From assembly GCA_027311945.1 (NCBI GenBank), contig DAICXZ010000021.1, positions 1-34,419 on the forward strand: a DNA stretch of 34,419 nt, written 5' to 3'. Position 1 is the stretch's first letter. Each line of letters begins with the position of its first letter. The position numbers and the translations under genes are program-made. Below the pieces are notes generated by a model that saw nothing but the letters and a program-made list of their open reading frames with translations, searched no databases and was not told the origin of the DNA. Origin of the DNA: Erythrobacter sp. Its GTDB lineage: Bacteria; Pseudomonadota; Alphaproteobacteria; Sphingomonadales; Sphingomonadaceae. Positions 23,201-30,320 of this stretch are shown one piece after another.

Positions 23201-25260
23201 CCCTCGACCCCCAGCTGCCACAGGATGAAGCCGACCTCCTCGGCCACTTCTTTCAGGCCTTCGAAGCGCCCGGTCTTGCCCGCGTGGCCTGCGCCCATGT
23301 TGGTCTTGAGCAGCAACACGTTGTCGTCGGTCTTCAGTTCGCGCAGGCGCGCAACCCACTTGGCGGGCTCCCAATAGGTCACGCGCGGATCGTTCAGCCC
23401 CGCCGTCACCAGCAGCGGCGGATAGGCCTGCGCGCGCACCTGATCGTAAGGGCTGTAGCTGGCGATGAGGTCGAAGGCGGCCACATCCTCGACCGGATTG
23501 CCCCATTCGGGCCATTCGCCCGGCGTCAGCGGCAGCGTCTCGTCGAGCATGGTGTTGAGCACGTCGACAAAGGGCACATGCGCCACCACCGCGCCGAACA
23601 GCTCGGGCGCCTGGTTGATTACCGCGCCCATCAGCTCGCCGCCAGCCGAGCCGCCGCTCGAACTGATCTTGCCCGGCGCAGTGTAGCCCAATGCGATGAG
23701 GCCGCGCGCCACATCCTCGAAATCGTTGAAGGCATTGGTGCGCTGCTCGCGCTTGCCCGCGTTGTACCAGGCGCGGCCGAGGTCATCGCCGCCGCGGATA
23801 TGGGCGATGGCATAGGCAAAGCCCCGATCGACGAGGCTCAGCCGCGTGGTCGAGAACGAGGGGTCGATAGCGATGCCATAAGCGCCGTAGCCATAAAGGT
23901 GCAGCGGGCCGCCTTGAGCGCGATCCTTGCGATAGACCAAACTGACCGGAATCTGCGTCCCGTCGCGCGCGGGGATCATCAGCCGCTCGCTGGTGTAGAG
24001 CGAGGCGTCGTAGCCGGAGGGTATCTCCTGCACCTTGCGCACTTCCAGCTCGCCACTGGCGAGGTGATAGTCGTAGACCGTGTGCGGCGCGATCATCGAG
24101 GAATAGGTGATGCGGATCGTGTCCACGTCCCACTCTGGATTGCCAACGAGGCCGGCCGAATAGGTCGCTTCGGGGAAGGCGATCGGCTTGCCCTCAAGCG
24201 GTGCGTCGTAGGAATGGATCGCGATCTGGTCGAGCCCGGCCAGCCGCCCCTCGGTGACGAAGAAATCTTCGTAGAGGTCGAAGCCGGTGAGGTAGAAGTC
24301 GTCCGAGCCGGGGATTACCTCTTCCCAATTGCCCGGATCGCTGAGCGAGGCCTTGGCAAGGCGGAAGTTGATGTGGGTGTCGTTGGTCCAGATGTAGATC
24401 GTCTGCCCGTGCACATCGACGCCATATTCGACTTCCTCGCGCGCGGGCTTGACGACGATCGCCTCGGCCAGCGGATCGGCGGCGGGCAGCAGGCGGATCT
24501 CGCTGGTGGCATGGTCGCCGGTAGATACGATCAGCCAATCGCGCTTGCCCGAAAGGTCCACCCCTGCGGTGAAGCCGGTGCGGTCCTCGTGGAAGATCTC
24601 CCGGTCGTCAGCCGCATCGGTGCCGAGCCGGTGGACGAGAATCGAATCGACCCGCCACTGCGCATTGGCACGGCCATAGACGAGCATGGTATCGTCCGCC
24701 GCCCAGACCAGCGCGGTGTTGGTATCGGGAATCTGGTCGTTCAACATCTCGCCGGTGACGAGGTCGACCACGTAGGCGGTGTAACGCTCCGAGCCATTGG
24801 TATCGACCGAATAGGCGAGCAAGCGCCCGTTCTCGCTCACCGACACATCGTTGAGGCTGAAATAGTCGTGCCCTGCGGCCAGCTTCGGCCCATCAAGGTA
24901 GCACTGCGCCTCGCCGCCCGCCGCCGGGCGACGCCAGTAGCGGGCATATTCGCCGCCCTCCTCATATTCGGTCCAGTAGACCCAGTCGCCGTCCTTCTGG
25001 GGCACCGAGCTGTCGGCCTCCTTGATCCGCCCGCGCATCTCGGCGAACAGCGCATCGACCAGCGGCTTGCGCCCGCCCATCTGCGCTTCGAAGAAAGCGT
25101 TTTCGGCCTTCAGGTGATCGAGCACTTGAGGATCGTCGATCTCCGGGTAGTTCGGGTCGCGCAGCCATGCGTAGGGATCGGATATCGTGCGGCCATGGTG
25201 GCTGACCTCGTGCGCGCGCTTCTCGGCAACTGGCGGCGACACTTCACTGTTCTTGTTCAC
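23197..25260 (-). CDS. ptrB: Oligopeptidase B (S9A family serine peptidase)
   Basis: A 687-aa prolyl-oligopeptidase-family enzyme, most like oligopeptidase B, which cuts short peptides after Arg or Lys. A seven-bladed propeller (about 75-410) gates the hydrolase domain. The nucleophile is S538 in SSSGGSAGGELMGAV, the acid D624 in TAGLNDPRVTYWEPAKW, and the base H659 in NMGAGHAGKTGR. GFAYAIAHIRGGDDLGRAWY is the oxyanion-side signature. There is no signal peptide, so it acts in the cytoplasm. Start is GTG 25260 with AAGGA upstream; an ATG two bases earlier is out of frame. It overlaps the thioesterase gene downstream. Confidence 0.93.
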   Translation of the reverse strand: MNKNSEVSPPVAEKRAHEVSHHGRTISDPYAWLRDPNYPEIDDPQVLDHLKAENAFFEAQMGGRKPLVDALFAEMRGRIKEADSSVPQKDGDWVYWTEYEEGGEYARYWRRPAAGGEAQCYLDGPKLAAGHDYFSLNDVSVSENGRLLAYSVDTNGSERYTAYVVDLVTGEMLNDQIPDTNTALVWAADDTMLVYGRANAQWRVDSILVHRLGTDAADDREIFHEDRTGFTAGVDLSGKRDWLIVSTGDHATSEIRLLPAADPLAEAIVVKPAREEVEYGVDVHGQTIYIWTNDTHINFRLAKASLSDPGNWEEVIPGSDDFYLTGFDLYEDFFVTEGRLAGLDQIAIHSYDAPLEGKPIAFPEATYSAGLVGNPEWDVDTIRITYSSMIAPHTVYDYHLASGELEVRKVQEIPSGYDASLYTSERLMIPARDGTQIPVSLVYRKDRAQGGPLHLYGYGAYGIAIDPSFSTTRLSLVDRGFAYAIAHIRGGDDLGRAWYNAGKREQRTNAFNDFEDVARGLIALGYTAPGKISSSGGSAGGELMGAVINQAPELFGAVVAHVPFVDVLNTMLDETLPLTPGEWPEWGNPVEDVAAFDLIASYSPYDQVRAQAYPPLLVTAGLNDPRVTYWEPAKWVARLRELKTDDNVLLLKTNMGAGHAGKTGRFEGLKEVAEEVGFILWQLGVEG

Positions 25261-25449
25261 ATGCGATCCTTATAGGGGTGGGCCGCGAGGATGCGGGATG
25301 CCTTTCGAGAGGCGCGCTACCGAAATGTCAACATTCCGGGCCTATTCAGCCTGTGCCATGCACGCCGCAACTGACGGGTCTGGCTTTGGCAAGCTGGCGG
25401 AGATAGTGCTCCGCACCGCAATGCAGCAAACTGCTATGGAAGGTCCTGT

Positions 25450-26493
25450 ATGAGTGACGGCGAAAAGGTCCCGGTTCTGGTCACGGGTGGAGCGGGATAT
25501 ATTGGCAGTCACGCTGTCCTCGCGCTGAAGGACGCAGGCTGGCCGGTCGCCGTGATCGACAACCTCGTCACCGGTTTCCGTTTCGCCGTGCCCGAAGACG
25601 TGCCCTTCTACGAGGGTGATATCGCCGATCCGGAACTGCTGGCCCGCATCTTCGCCGAGCAAGGCATGGGCCATAGCAAAGGCGCGATCATGCATTTCGC
25701 CGGTTCGGTCGTCGTGCCCGAATCGGTGGAGAACCCGCTCAAATATTACTTCAACAACACCACCAAGAGCCGCGCAATTATCGAGGCTGCTGTCGAAGCG
25801 GGCGTCCCGCACTTCATCTTTTCCAGCACGGCAGCCACCTATGGGGTGCCCGAAAGCTCGCCGGTGCGCGAGGACGATCCCAAGCGCCCGATCAACCCCT
25901 ATGGCTGGTCCAAGCTGATGACCGAGCAGATGCTCGCCGATGTCAGCGCGGCCCATCCGCTGAACTTCTGCGTGCTGCGCTATTTCAACGTCGCGGGGGC
26001 CGATCCCGAGGCTCGCACTGGCCAGTCGACCGCCGGCGCAACGCACCTGATCAAGGTCGCCTGCGAGGCGGCGCTGGGCAAGCGTGACAAGGTCTGCGTG
26101 TTCGGCACCGACTTCGACACGCCCGACGGCACCGGCGTGCGCGACTATATCCATGTGAGCGACCTTGCCGCCGCCCATGTCCAGGCGCTGGCCGCACTGG
26201 TGGCCGACCCCGAACAGTCGCTGACGATGAACTGCGGCTATGGGCGCGGTTTCTCGGTGCTTGAAGTGCTCGACGCGGTGGACCGGGTGACCGGGAGCAC
26301 CGTGAAGCGCGAATTGGCCCCGCGCCGCGCGGGCGATCCGGCAGCGCTGGTGTCCGATCCCTCGCGCATCAGGGCCACGCTGCCGTGGGTGCCGCGGTTT
26401 GACGATCTCGACACGATCATCACCCATGCGCTCGCCTGGGAGGATCGGCTCGGGCCCCATCGCCCAAATCATGAATCGGAGCCGGGTAGATGA
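25450..26493 (+). CDS. galE: UDP-glucose 4-epimerase
   Basis: A 347-aa short-chain dehydrogenase/reductase-type epimerase that interconverts UDP-glucose and UDP-galactose. The NAD-binding motif is TGGAGYIG (residues 12-19), the catalytic Ser lies in FSSTAATYG (about 124-132), and the catalytic pair is Y151 and K155 in PYGWSKLMTE. LRYFNVAGADP and TPDGTGVRDYIHVSDLAAAH are strong GalE signatures. The start lies after a 190-bp gap from the divergent ptrB. It probably provides sugar nucleotides for surface polysaccharide together with ugd downstream. A link to the lasso cluster is only speculative. Confidence 0.94.
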   Translation: MSDGEKVPVLVTGGAGYIGSHAVLALKDAGWPVAVIDNLVTGFRFAVPEDVPFYEGDIADPELLARIFAEQGMGHSKGAIMHFAGSVVVPESVENPLKYYFNNTTKSRAIIEAAVEAGVPHFIFSSTAATYGVPESSPVREDDPKRPINPYGWSKLMTEQMLADVSAAHPLNFCVLRYFNVAGADPEARTGQSTAGATHLIKVACEAALGKRDKVCVFGTDFDTPDGTGVRDYIHVSDLAAAHVQALAALVADPEQSLTMNCGYGRGFSVLEVLDAVDRVTGSTVKRELAPRRAGDPAALVSDPSRIRATLPWVPRFDDLDTIITHALAWEDRLGPHRPNHESEPGR

Positions 26494-26627
26494 GTTGTCA
26501 CCTGCCTGACACCGAAAAAAGTGTAGAACTGTCGCGGCTTGGGGCAGTTTGCGACATGTCCTTTTCATTCCCACATGCGGCCCCTAAGAGTGTGCCGCAG
26601 TGCACAATTCAACGAGGAAGATCCTAG

Positions 26628-27929
26628 ATGCGCGTGACAATGATCGGCTCGGGCTATGTCGGCCTGGTTTCGGGGGCCTGCTTTGCCGACTTTGGCCATG
26701 ACGTCACTTGCGTCGACAAGGACCAAACCAAGATCGACGCTCTCAAACAGGGCAAGATTCCGATCTACGAACCGGGTCTTGAGTCCTTGGTCGACAACAA
26801 CGTGCGCGCTGGCCGCCTGACCTTCACCACCGACCTGAAAGCAGGCGTGACCGGCGCCGATGCCGTGTTCATCGCGGTGGGGACCCCGTCGCGCCGCGGC
26901 GATGGCCACGCCGACCTCAGCTACGTTCACGCCGCCGCCGAGGAAATCGCGAAGAGCCTTGAAGGCTTCACCGTGATCGTCAACAAGTCGACCGTTCCGG
27001 TGGGGACGGGCGACGAGGTGGCCCGGATCATCAAGGAAGCCAACCCGGACGCAGAGTTCGCGGTGATCTCGAACCCCGAGTTCCTGCGCGAAGGCGCGGC
27101 GATCGACGACTTCAAGCGCCCCGACCGCATCGTGATCGGCGGCGACGACGCACGCGGCCTTGAGGTGATGCGCGAGATTTACCGTCCGCTCTATCTGAAC
27201 AAGTCGCCCATCGTCGAGATGAGCCGCCGGTCCGCCGAACTTACCAAGTATGCGGGCAACGCCTTCCTCGCTACCAAGATCTCGTTCATCAACGAAATCG
27301 CGGACCTGTGCGAGAAGGTCGGCGGCGACGTGCAGGATGTCGCGCGCGGGATCGGGCTCGACAATCGCATCGGCTCCAAGTTCCTCAACGCCGGCCCCGG
27401 TTATGGCGGCAGCTGCTTCCCCAAGGATACGCTCGCCCTGCTCAAGACAAGCCAGGACTACGGCGCGCCGCAGCGCATCGTGGAAGCGGTCGTGTCGGTC
27501 AACGACAACCGCAAGCGGGCCATGGGCCGCAAGATCATCCAGGCGCTGGATGGCGACGTGCGCGGCAAGACCGTTGCCCTGCTCGGCCTGACCTTCAAGC
27601 CCAACACCGACGACATGCGCGACAGCCCCGCGATTGCCATCGTGCAGACGCTGCAGGATGCCGGTGCGAACGTGAAGGTTTACGATCCGCAGGGTGAAGA
27701 ACAGGCCCGCCTCGTGATCCAGAATGTCGAATACTGCGCCTCGCCCTATGAGGCCATCGAGGGCGCCGACGCGCTGTCGATCGTGACCGAATGGGACGAG
27801 TTCCGTGCGCTTGATCTGCGCCGGGTGCTGACCATGCTGAAGCAGCCCGTGCTGGTCGATCTGCGCAATATCTACGACCGCGCGCAGGCCGAAGGTCTGG
27901 GCTTCACCTACGTGGGGATCGGCCGCTAG
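26628..27929 (+). CDS. ugd: UDP-glucose 6-dehydrogenase
   Basis: A 433-aa NAD-dependent enzyme that oxidises UDP-glucose to UDP-glucuronate in two steps. It has the Rossmann motif IGSGYVGLVSG (residues 6-16), FIAVGTPS, VNKSTVPVGTGDEV, NPEFLREGAAIDDFKRPDR (19 residues), and the catalytic C263 in GPGYGGSCFPKDT. The C-terminal NAD(P)-fold half has LGLTFKPNTDDMRDSPA. ATG 26628 is preceded by GAGGAAG. It lies 134 bp after galE, so either co-transcribed or with its own promoter; that gap also has a small TGTGC/GCACA inverted repeat (26591-26606). A strong hairpin follows the gene. Confidence 0.96.
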   Translation: MRVTMIGSGYVGLVSGACFADFGHDVTCVDKDQTKIDALKQGKIPIYEPGLESLVDNNVRAGRLTFTTDLKAGVTGADAVFIAVGTPSRRGDGHADLSYVHAAAEEIAKSLEGFTVIVNKSTVPVGTGDEVARIIKEANPDAEFAVISNPEFLREGAAIDDFKRPDRIVIGGDDARGLEVMREIYRPLYLNKSPIVEMSRRSAELTKYAGNAFLATKISFINEIADLCEKVGGDVQDVARGIGLDNRIGSKFLNAGPGYGGSCFPKDTLALLKTSQDYGAPQRIVEAVVSVNDNRKRAMGRKIIQALDGDVRGKTVALLGLTFKPNTDDMRDSPAIAIVQTLQDAGANVKVYDPQGEEQARLVIQNVEYCASPYEAIEGADALSIVTEWDEFRALDLRRVLTMLKQPVLVDLRNIYDRAQAEGLGFTYVGIGR

Positions 27930-27954
27930 GCGGAGCCATCACCCGATTGATCGC

Positions 27955-27992
27955 AAACCTGCGGGAAAGGCCTTCTTGCCGCCCGCAGGTTT
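27955..27992. terminator. Stem-loop terminator between ugd and the convergent nucleotidyltransferase gene
   Basis: A perfect 11-bp inverted repeat, AAACCTGCGGG (27955-27965) and CCCGCAGGTTT (27982-27992), with a 16-nt loop. It sits 25 bp after the ugd stop and 25 bp after the end of the minus-strand gene at 28018, and has A/T at both stem bases, so it can serve both directions. Confidence 0.7.
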
Positions 27993-28017
27993 CACCACCC
28001 GGAAGGCCAGACGCGCT

Positions 28018-29097
28018 TCAGGCAGAGCCTTGTCTGGCTTCTTCGTAGTGGCGGCGCATATCGCCCAGCCGCACCTGGCAAAACTCGCGCGCAAAACGGA
28101 ACGGCCGCGCGATATGGCCATCGGTCCATTTCCATAGCAACTGCGATCGCTTCCCAAGCCGCTCTTGCGGCTCGGCGGTGCGCAGTAAAGTGGCCGTCCA
28201 GCGCGACTGGGCAGCGGATGGCACACCGCCGCGCTCTCCTCCCATTTGGAACGTCGCCTCCGCGAGGGCAGTGGCAAAGGTCCACAGGCGGAAGACACCG
28301 ATCTTGCGCGCGTGATTGTTGAACTCCGCTCGCTCGCCGGCGTCCAGTGCGGCCGTAACGACGAACAGCTCGTGCGCATAGTGCAACCACACCTCGCCGC
28401 TTCGCAGTGCCTTGCCCAGGCTACTGGCGGTCAGCATCGCTGCATCCATATCGCTCATAACCGGGATCTCGCGGCCACCGACCCTGGCTCGGCTGGCTCT
28501 GACAAGAAGGCTGCCGATATCCGTCGGTGCCGGCGTGCCCGGCTGCCTGATCTTGTGATGGAGATCGATGATCGTGCCGCCATTCACAGGCAGGTGCGGC
28601 GATTCGCCGAGATAATCGTGCCAAAATCTGCTGTGGGCCGAAATCGGCGAATAGAACCCGTTGGCAGCAAGCACGTCGATAGCGGACCGGTAGTCCGCGC
28701 TGCTTACGAGAATATCGGTATCGTTCGCGCGGCGCGCGTCCCAGCAGCCATAAAGCGCATGAGCCCTGAGCACGCCCTTCATCGAGATCGCCTTGATGCC
28801 GTGTGTGCGCAGGATGCTGCATATGGTCGCCGTAAGCCCAAGGTTGGCCATGCTTTCAAGCAGACAAGCCTCGCGCTTTGCCCGCAATTCGGCTTCGAGA
28901 GCTGGCGGCACGGCAATTCCGGCCCGCTTCATTCCTTCCGCAGCGAGCAGCAGACACTTGTTGCGCTCCGCCAGGGCAAGAACGGCGGTCCAGTCGGCCT
29001 CACGGTGACGCCAGGGCCCATCCTCGCCAGGATGAACCCATTGGCGCAATGCCCCCAGCAAGGGTTCCAGAATGGTTATGCAAGCATTGTCGGCCAT
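28018..29097 (-). CDS. Nucleotidyltransferase-like protein of lasso clusters (NTP_transf_5 type)
   Basis: A 359-aa protein with the nucleotidyltransferase-fold motif of the NTP_transf_5 (PF14907-type) family: ISMKGVLRAHALYG (K107, G108), then DARRANDTDILVSS with R122/R123 and the metal-binding D126 and D128. This family recurs beside lasso-peptide and asparagine-synthetase-like genes. In the Bacillus pseudomycoidin cluster such a protein was linked to adding sugar units to a kinase-phosphorylated peptide (recalled from literature, not checked). The rest is helical with several Trp/Arg-rich stretches and no signal peptide. It is divergent from the precursor gene with 261 bp between, so the two directions may share a control region. 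It probably tailors the peptide, but the reaction is unproven. Confidence 0.82.
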   Translation of the reverse strand: MADNACITILEPLLGALRQWVHPGEDGPWRHREADWTAVLALAERNKCLLLAAEGMKRAGIAVPPALEAELRAKREACLLESMANLGLTATICSILRTHGIKAISMKGVLRAHALYGCWDARRANDTDILVSSADYRSAIDVLAANGFYSPISAHSRFWHDYLGESPHLPVNGGTIIDLHHKIRQPGTPAPTDIGSLLVRASRARVGGREIPVMSDMDAAMLTASSLGKALRSGEVWLHYAHELFVVTAALDAGERAEFNNHARKIGVFRLWTFATALAEATFQMGGERGGVPSAAQSRWTATLLRTAEPQERLGKRSQLLWKWTDGHIARPFRFAREFCQVRLGDMRRHYEEARQGSA

Positions 29098-29358
29098 GTG
29101 TTCTGCACGACCTTACCGCTTTGTTATCGGTACGAAAACGGCCTCCTCAACTGGATAACGGTCTCAGGCGAAACTGTCCCATTTTAGCACCCGTGCTGCA
29201 CCGCACCAAATTATGGTTGCTTCGTCGTTAACTCTGTGTGATCGGGGCACAAGGCGAATCCGGCAGCTTGCATCCAGATGTCGGATATCTACGTGGTCGC
29301 GGATGCATGATGCGAATAGTTCGTTGTTTTTTCAACGTTTTACAAATGGAGGCCAACC
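29098..29358. promoter_or_regulatory. Divergent control region upstream of the lasso precursor
   Basis: The 261-bp gap must hold promoters for both the nucleotidyltransferase and the precursor operon. I could not place convincing -35/-10 boxes. Visible small inverted repeats are TACCG/CGGTA (29114-29132) and CGTTG-TTTTTT-CAACG (29322-29337), the latter in the presumed leader just before the ribosome site TGGAGG (29347-29352) of the precursor. No second precursor-like ORF was found here. Confidence 0.45.
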
Positions 29359-29499
29359 ATGGCTAAGAAGACCTACGAAGCTCCGAAGTTTGAAAAGCTT
29401 GGCTCGTTCGAAGCGATGACCAAGGGTGGCTCGACCGGTGATTTCACCGACGCCGTGTTCCCCTCGGACACGCCGCGTGGCGAACTGACCTTCTCGTAA
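29359..29499 (+). CDS. Lasso peptide precursor (A)
   Basis: A 46-aa precursor too short for most gene finders. Leader residues 1-22 begin MAKKTYEAPKFEKLG and fit the lasso leader signature Y6-x2-P9-x-F11-x3-G15-x5-T21-x-G23. Thr at position -2 relative to the core is the usual maturation mark. The predicted core is residues 23-46 (24 aa): it starts GGSTGDFTD, so Gly23 can form an isopeptide bond with the side chain of Asp31 at core position 9, a nine-residue ring. The tail contains two Pro and ends LTFS. The C-terminal Ser46 is the type of residue phosphorylated by HPr-kinase-like enzymes of related clusters, one of which lies downstream. TGGAGG at 29347-29352 is a strong ribosome site. The order after it, B1-B2-C-K-D, supports the call. 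Confidence 0.93.
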   Translation: MAKKTYEAPKFEKLGSFEAMTKGGSTGDFTDAVFPSDTPRGELTFS

Positions 29500-29514
29500 G
29501 GCCGGATTATCGAG

Positions 29515-29545
29515 AAAAACGGCCGCTTCGGCGGCCGTTTTTTTT
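29515..29545 (+). terminator. Rho-independent terminator/attenuator between precursor and processing genes
   Basis: Sixteen bases after the precursor stop there is a perfect stem AAAACGGCCGC (29516-29526) and GCGGCCGTTTT (29531-29541) with a TTCG tetraloop (29527-29530), continuing into a run of eight T (29538-29545). It is a textbook intrinsic terminator. Partial read-through would give much precursor mRNA and little enzyme mRNA, as in other RiPP operons. Confidence 0.93.
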
Positions 29546-29605
29546 GGCCTTCTTGGTTAACGCCGAACTCTTGTGCCTACGCGGCGTTGGAGATACATCA
29601 AGTCT

Positions 29606-29896
29606 ATGAAAACAGGGGATCCACGCGCCATCTATCGCCGCTGCGAGGATCTCGTGGTGTGCGACCTCGATGGCGGGAGCGCACTGCTCGACCTTAACAC
29701 CAGCACCTATTTCAAGCTGAACGGCACCGCCAGTTTCATCTGGGAGAAGCTCGGCGATCGGCCAATGTCGGCCGATATGCTCGCCGAAGAGCTTATCCAG
29801 GTTTACGATGTCGACAAGGCCGTTTGCCTTCCTGACATTCAGAACGTTCTCGCAGAACTTGCAACGGCAAAGCTGGTCACGACGGTTCACCCTTAG
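29606..29896 (+). CDS. Lasso leader-binding protein B1 (PqqD-like RRE)
   Basis: A 96-aa PqqD-like RiPP recognition element. It binds the precursor's leader (the Tyr/Pro/Phe region) and delivers it to the protease. Family features are a central LLDLNTSTYFKLNGTASFIWEKL (in pieces), in which the beta strands and helix that clamp the leader are expected, followed by LAEELIQVYDVD and a C-terminal helix region. ATG 29606 is used by homology; a GTG at 29573 would add 11 residues. A GGAG lies 13 nt upstream of the ATG, a long spacing. The gene follows the attenuator and its stop TAG is directly followed by the ATG of B2, so they form one translation unit. Confidence 0.92.
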   Translation: MKTGDPRAIYRRCEDLVVCDLDGGSALLDLNTSTYFKLNGTASFIWEKLGDRPMSADMLAEELIQVYDVDKAVCLPDIQNVLAELATAKLVTTVHP

Positions 29897-30319
29897 ATGA
29901 ATGCGCGGCGCGTTTTCGTCTTGGGCTCCAGACATTTCGGATTGCTTTGCAGGGCGCTGGCCGTAGTCGTCACGTTTCGCCTGGCCCTGCTGGTGATGAA
30001 GCATCGGCGCATTGCCCAGCATATCAAGGTTGCGCCCGCCCCTTCGCGGCCGGTCCGCTCGCCATATGTGCTGGCCTGGGCAGTCAAGCACACGGCCCGC
30101 ATCGTTCCCTTCGCGCATTGCCTTACCCAGGCGCTGAGCCTGCAGTATCTGCTGGGCCAGCAGGGCATGACCTCGACCATCCGGGTGGGGGTGCAATTGA
30201 CCGGCAATGGGAAGGTGGGCGCCCACGCCTGGCTGCTTCATGACGGCGTCGTCTTGCTCGGAGGGAGCGAGAGCGAACTCGCCGCCTTCACCAAGATGGT
30301 CGACCTCACCCCCTCCTGA
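29897..30319 (+). CDS. Lasso leader peptidase B2 (transglutaminase-like Cys protease)
   Basis: A 140-aa protease of the McjB C-terminal/transglutaminase-like family which removes the leader so the core's Gly amine is freed for ring closure. The catalytic Cys is C75 in FAHCLTQALSLQYLL, the His is H110 in GAHAWLLHDG, and a nearby Asp (D116) is a candidate third residue. The N-terminus is rich in hydrophobic residues with an ALAVVVTFRLALLVM stretch that could associate with membrane. The start follows the B1 stop with no gap, and the next gene starts one base after its stop (TGAG-ATG). B1 and B2 are separate here, unlike the fused McjB of microcin J25. Confidence 0.92.
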   Translation: MNARRVFVLGSRHFGLLCRALAVVVTFRLALLVMKHRRIAQHIKVAPAPSRPVRSPYVLAWAVKHTARIVPFAHCLTQALSLQYLLGQQGMTSTIRVGVQLTGNGKVGAHAWLLHDGVVLLGGSESELAAFTKMVDLTPS

Positions 30320-30320
30320 G

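Noticed and set aside
23284-25275. 663-aa open frame on the plus strand opposite ptrB
   Set aside because: Antisense shadow; the minus-strand protein has full catalytic triad and family motifs.
29098-29605. A second lasso precursor in the gaps around the first
   Set aside because: No further short frame with the Tyr-Pro-Gly-Thr leader pattern was found on either strand of these gaps.
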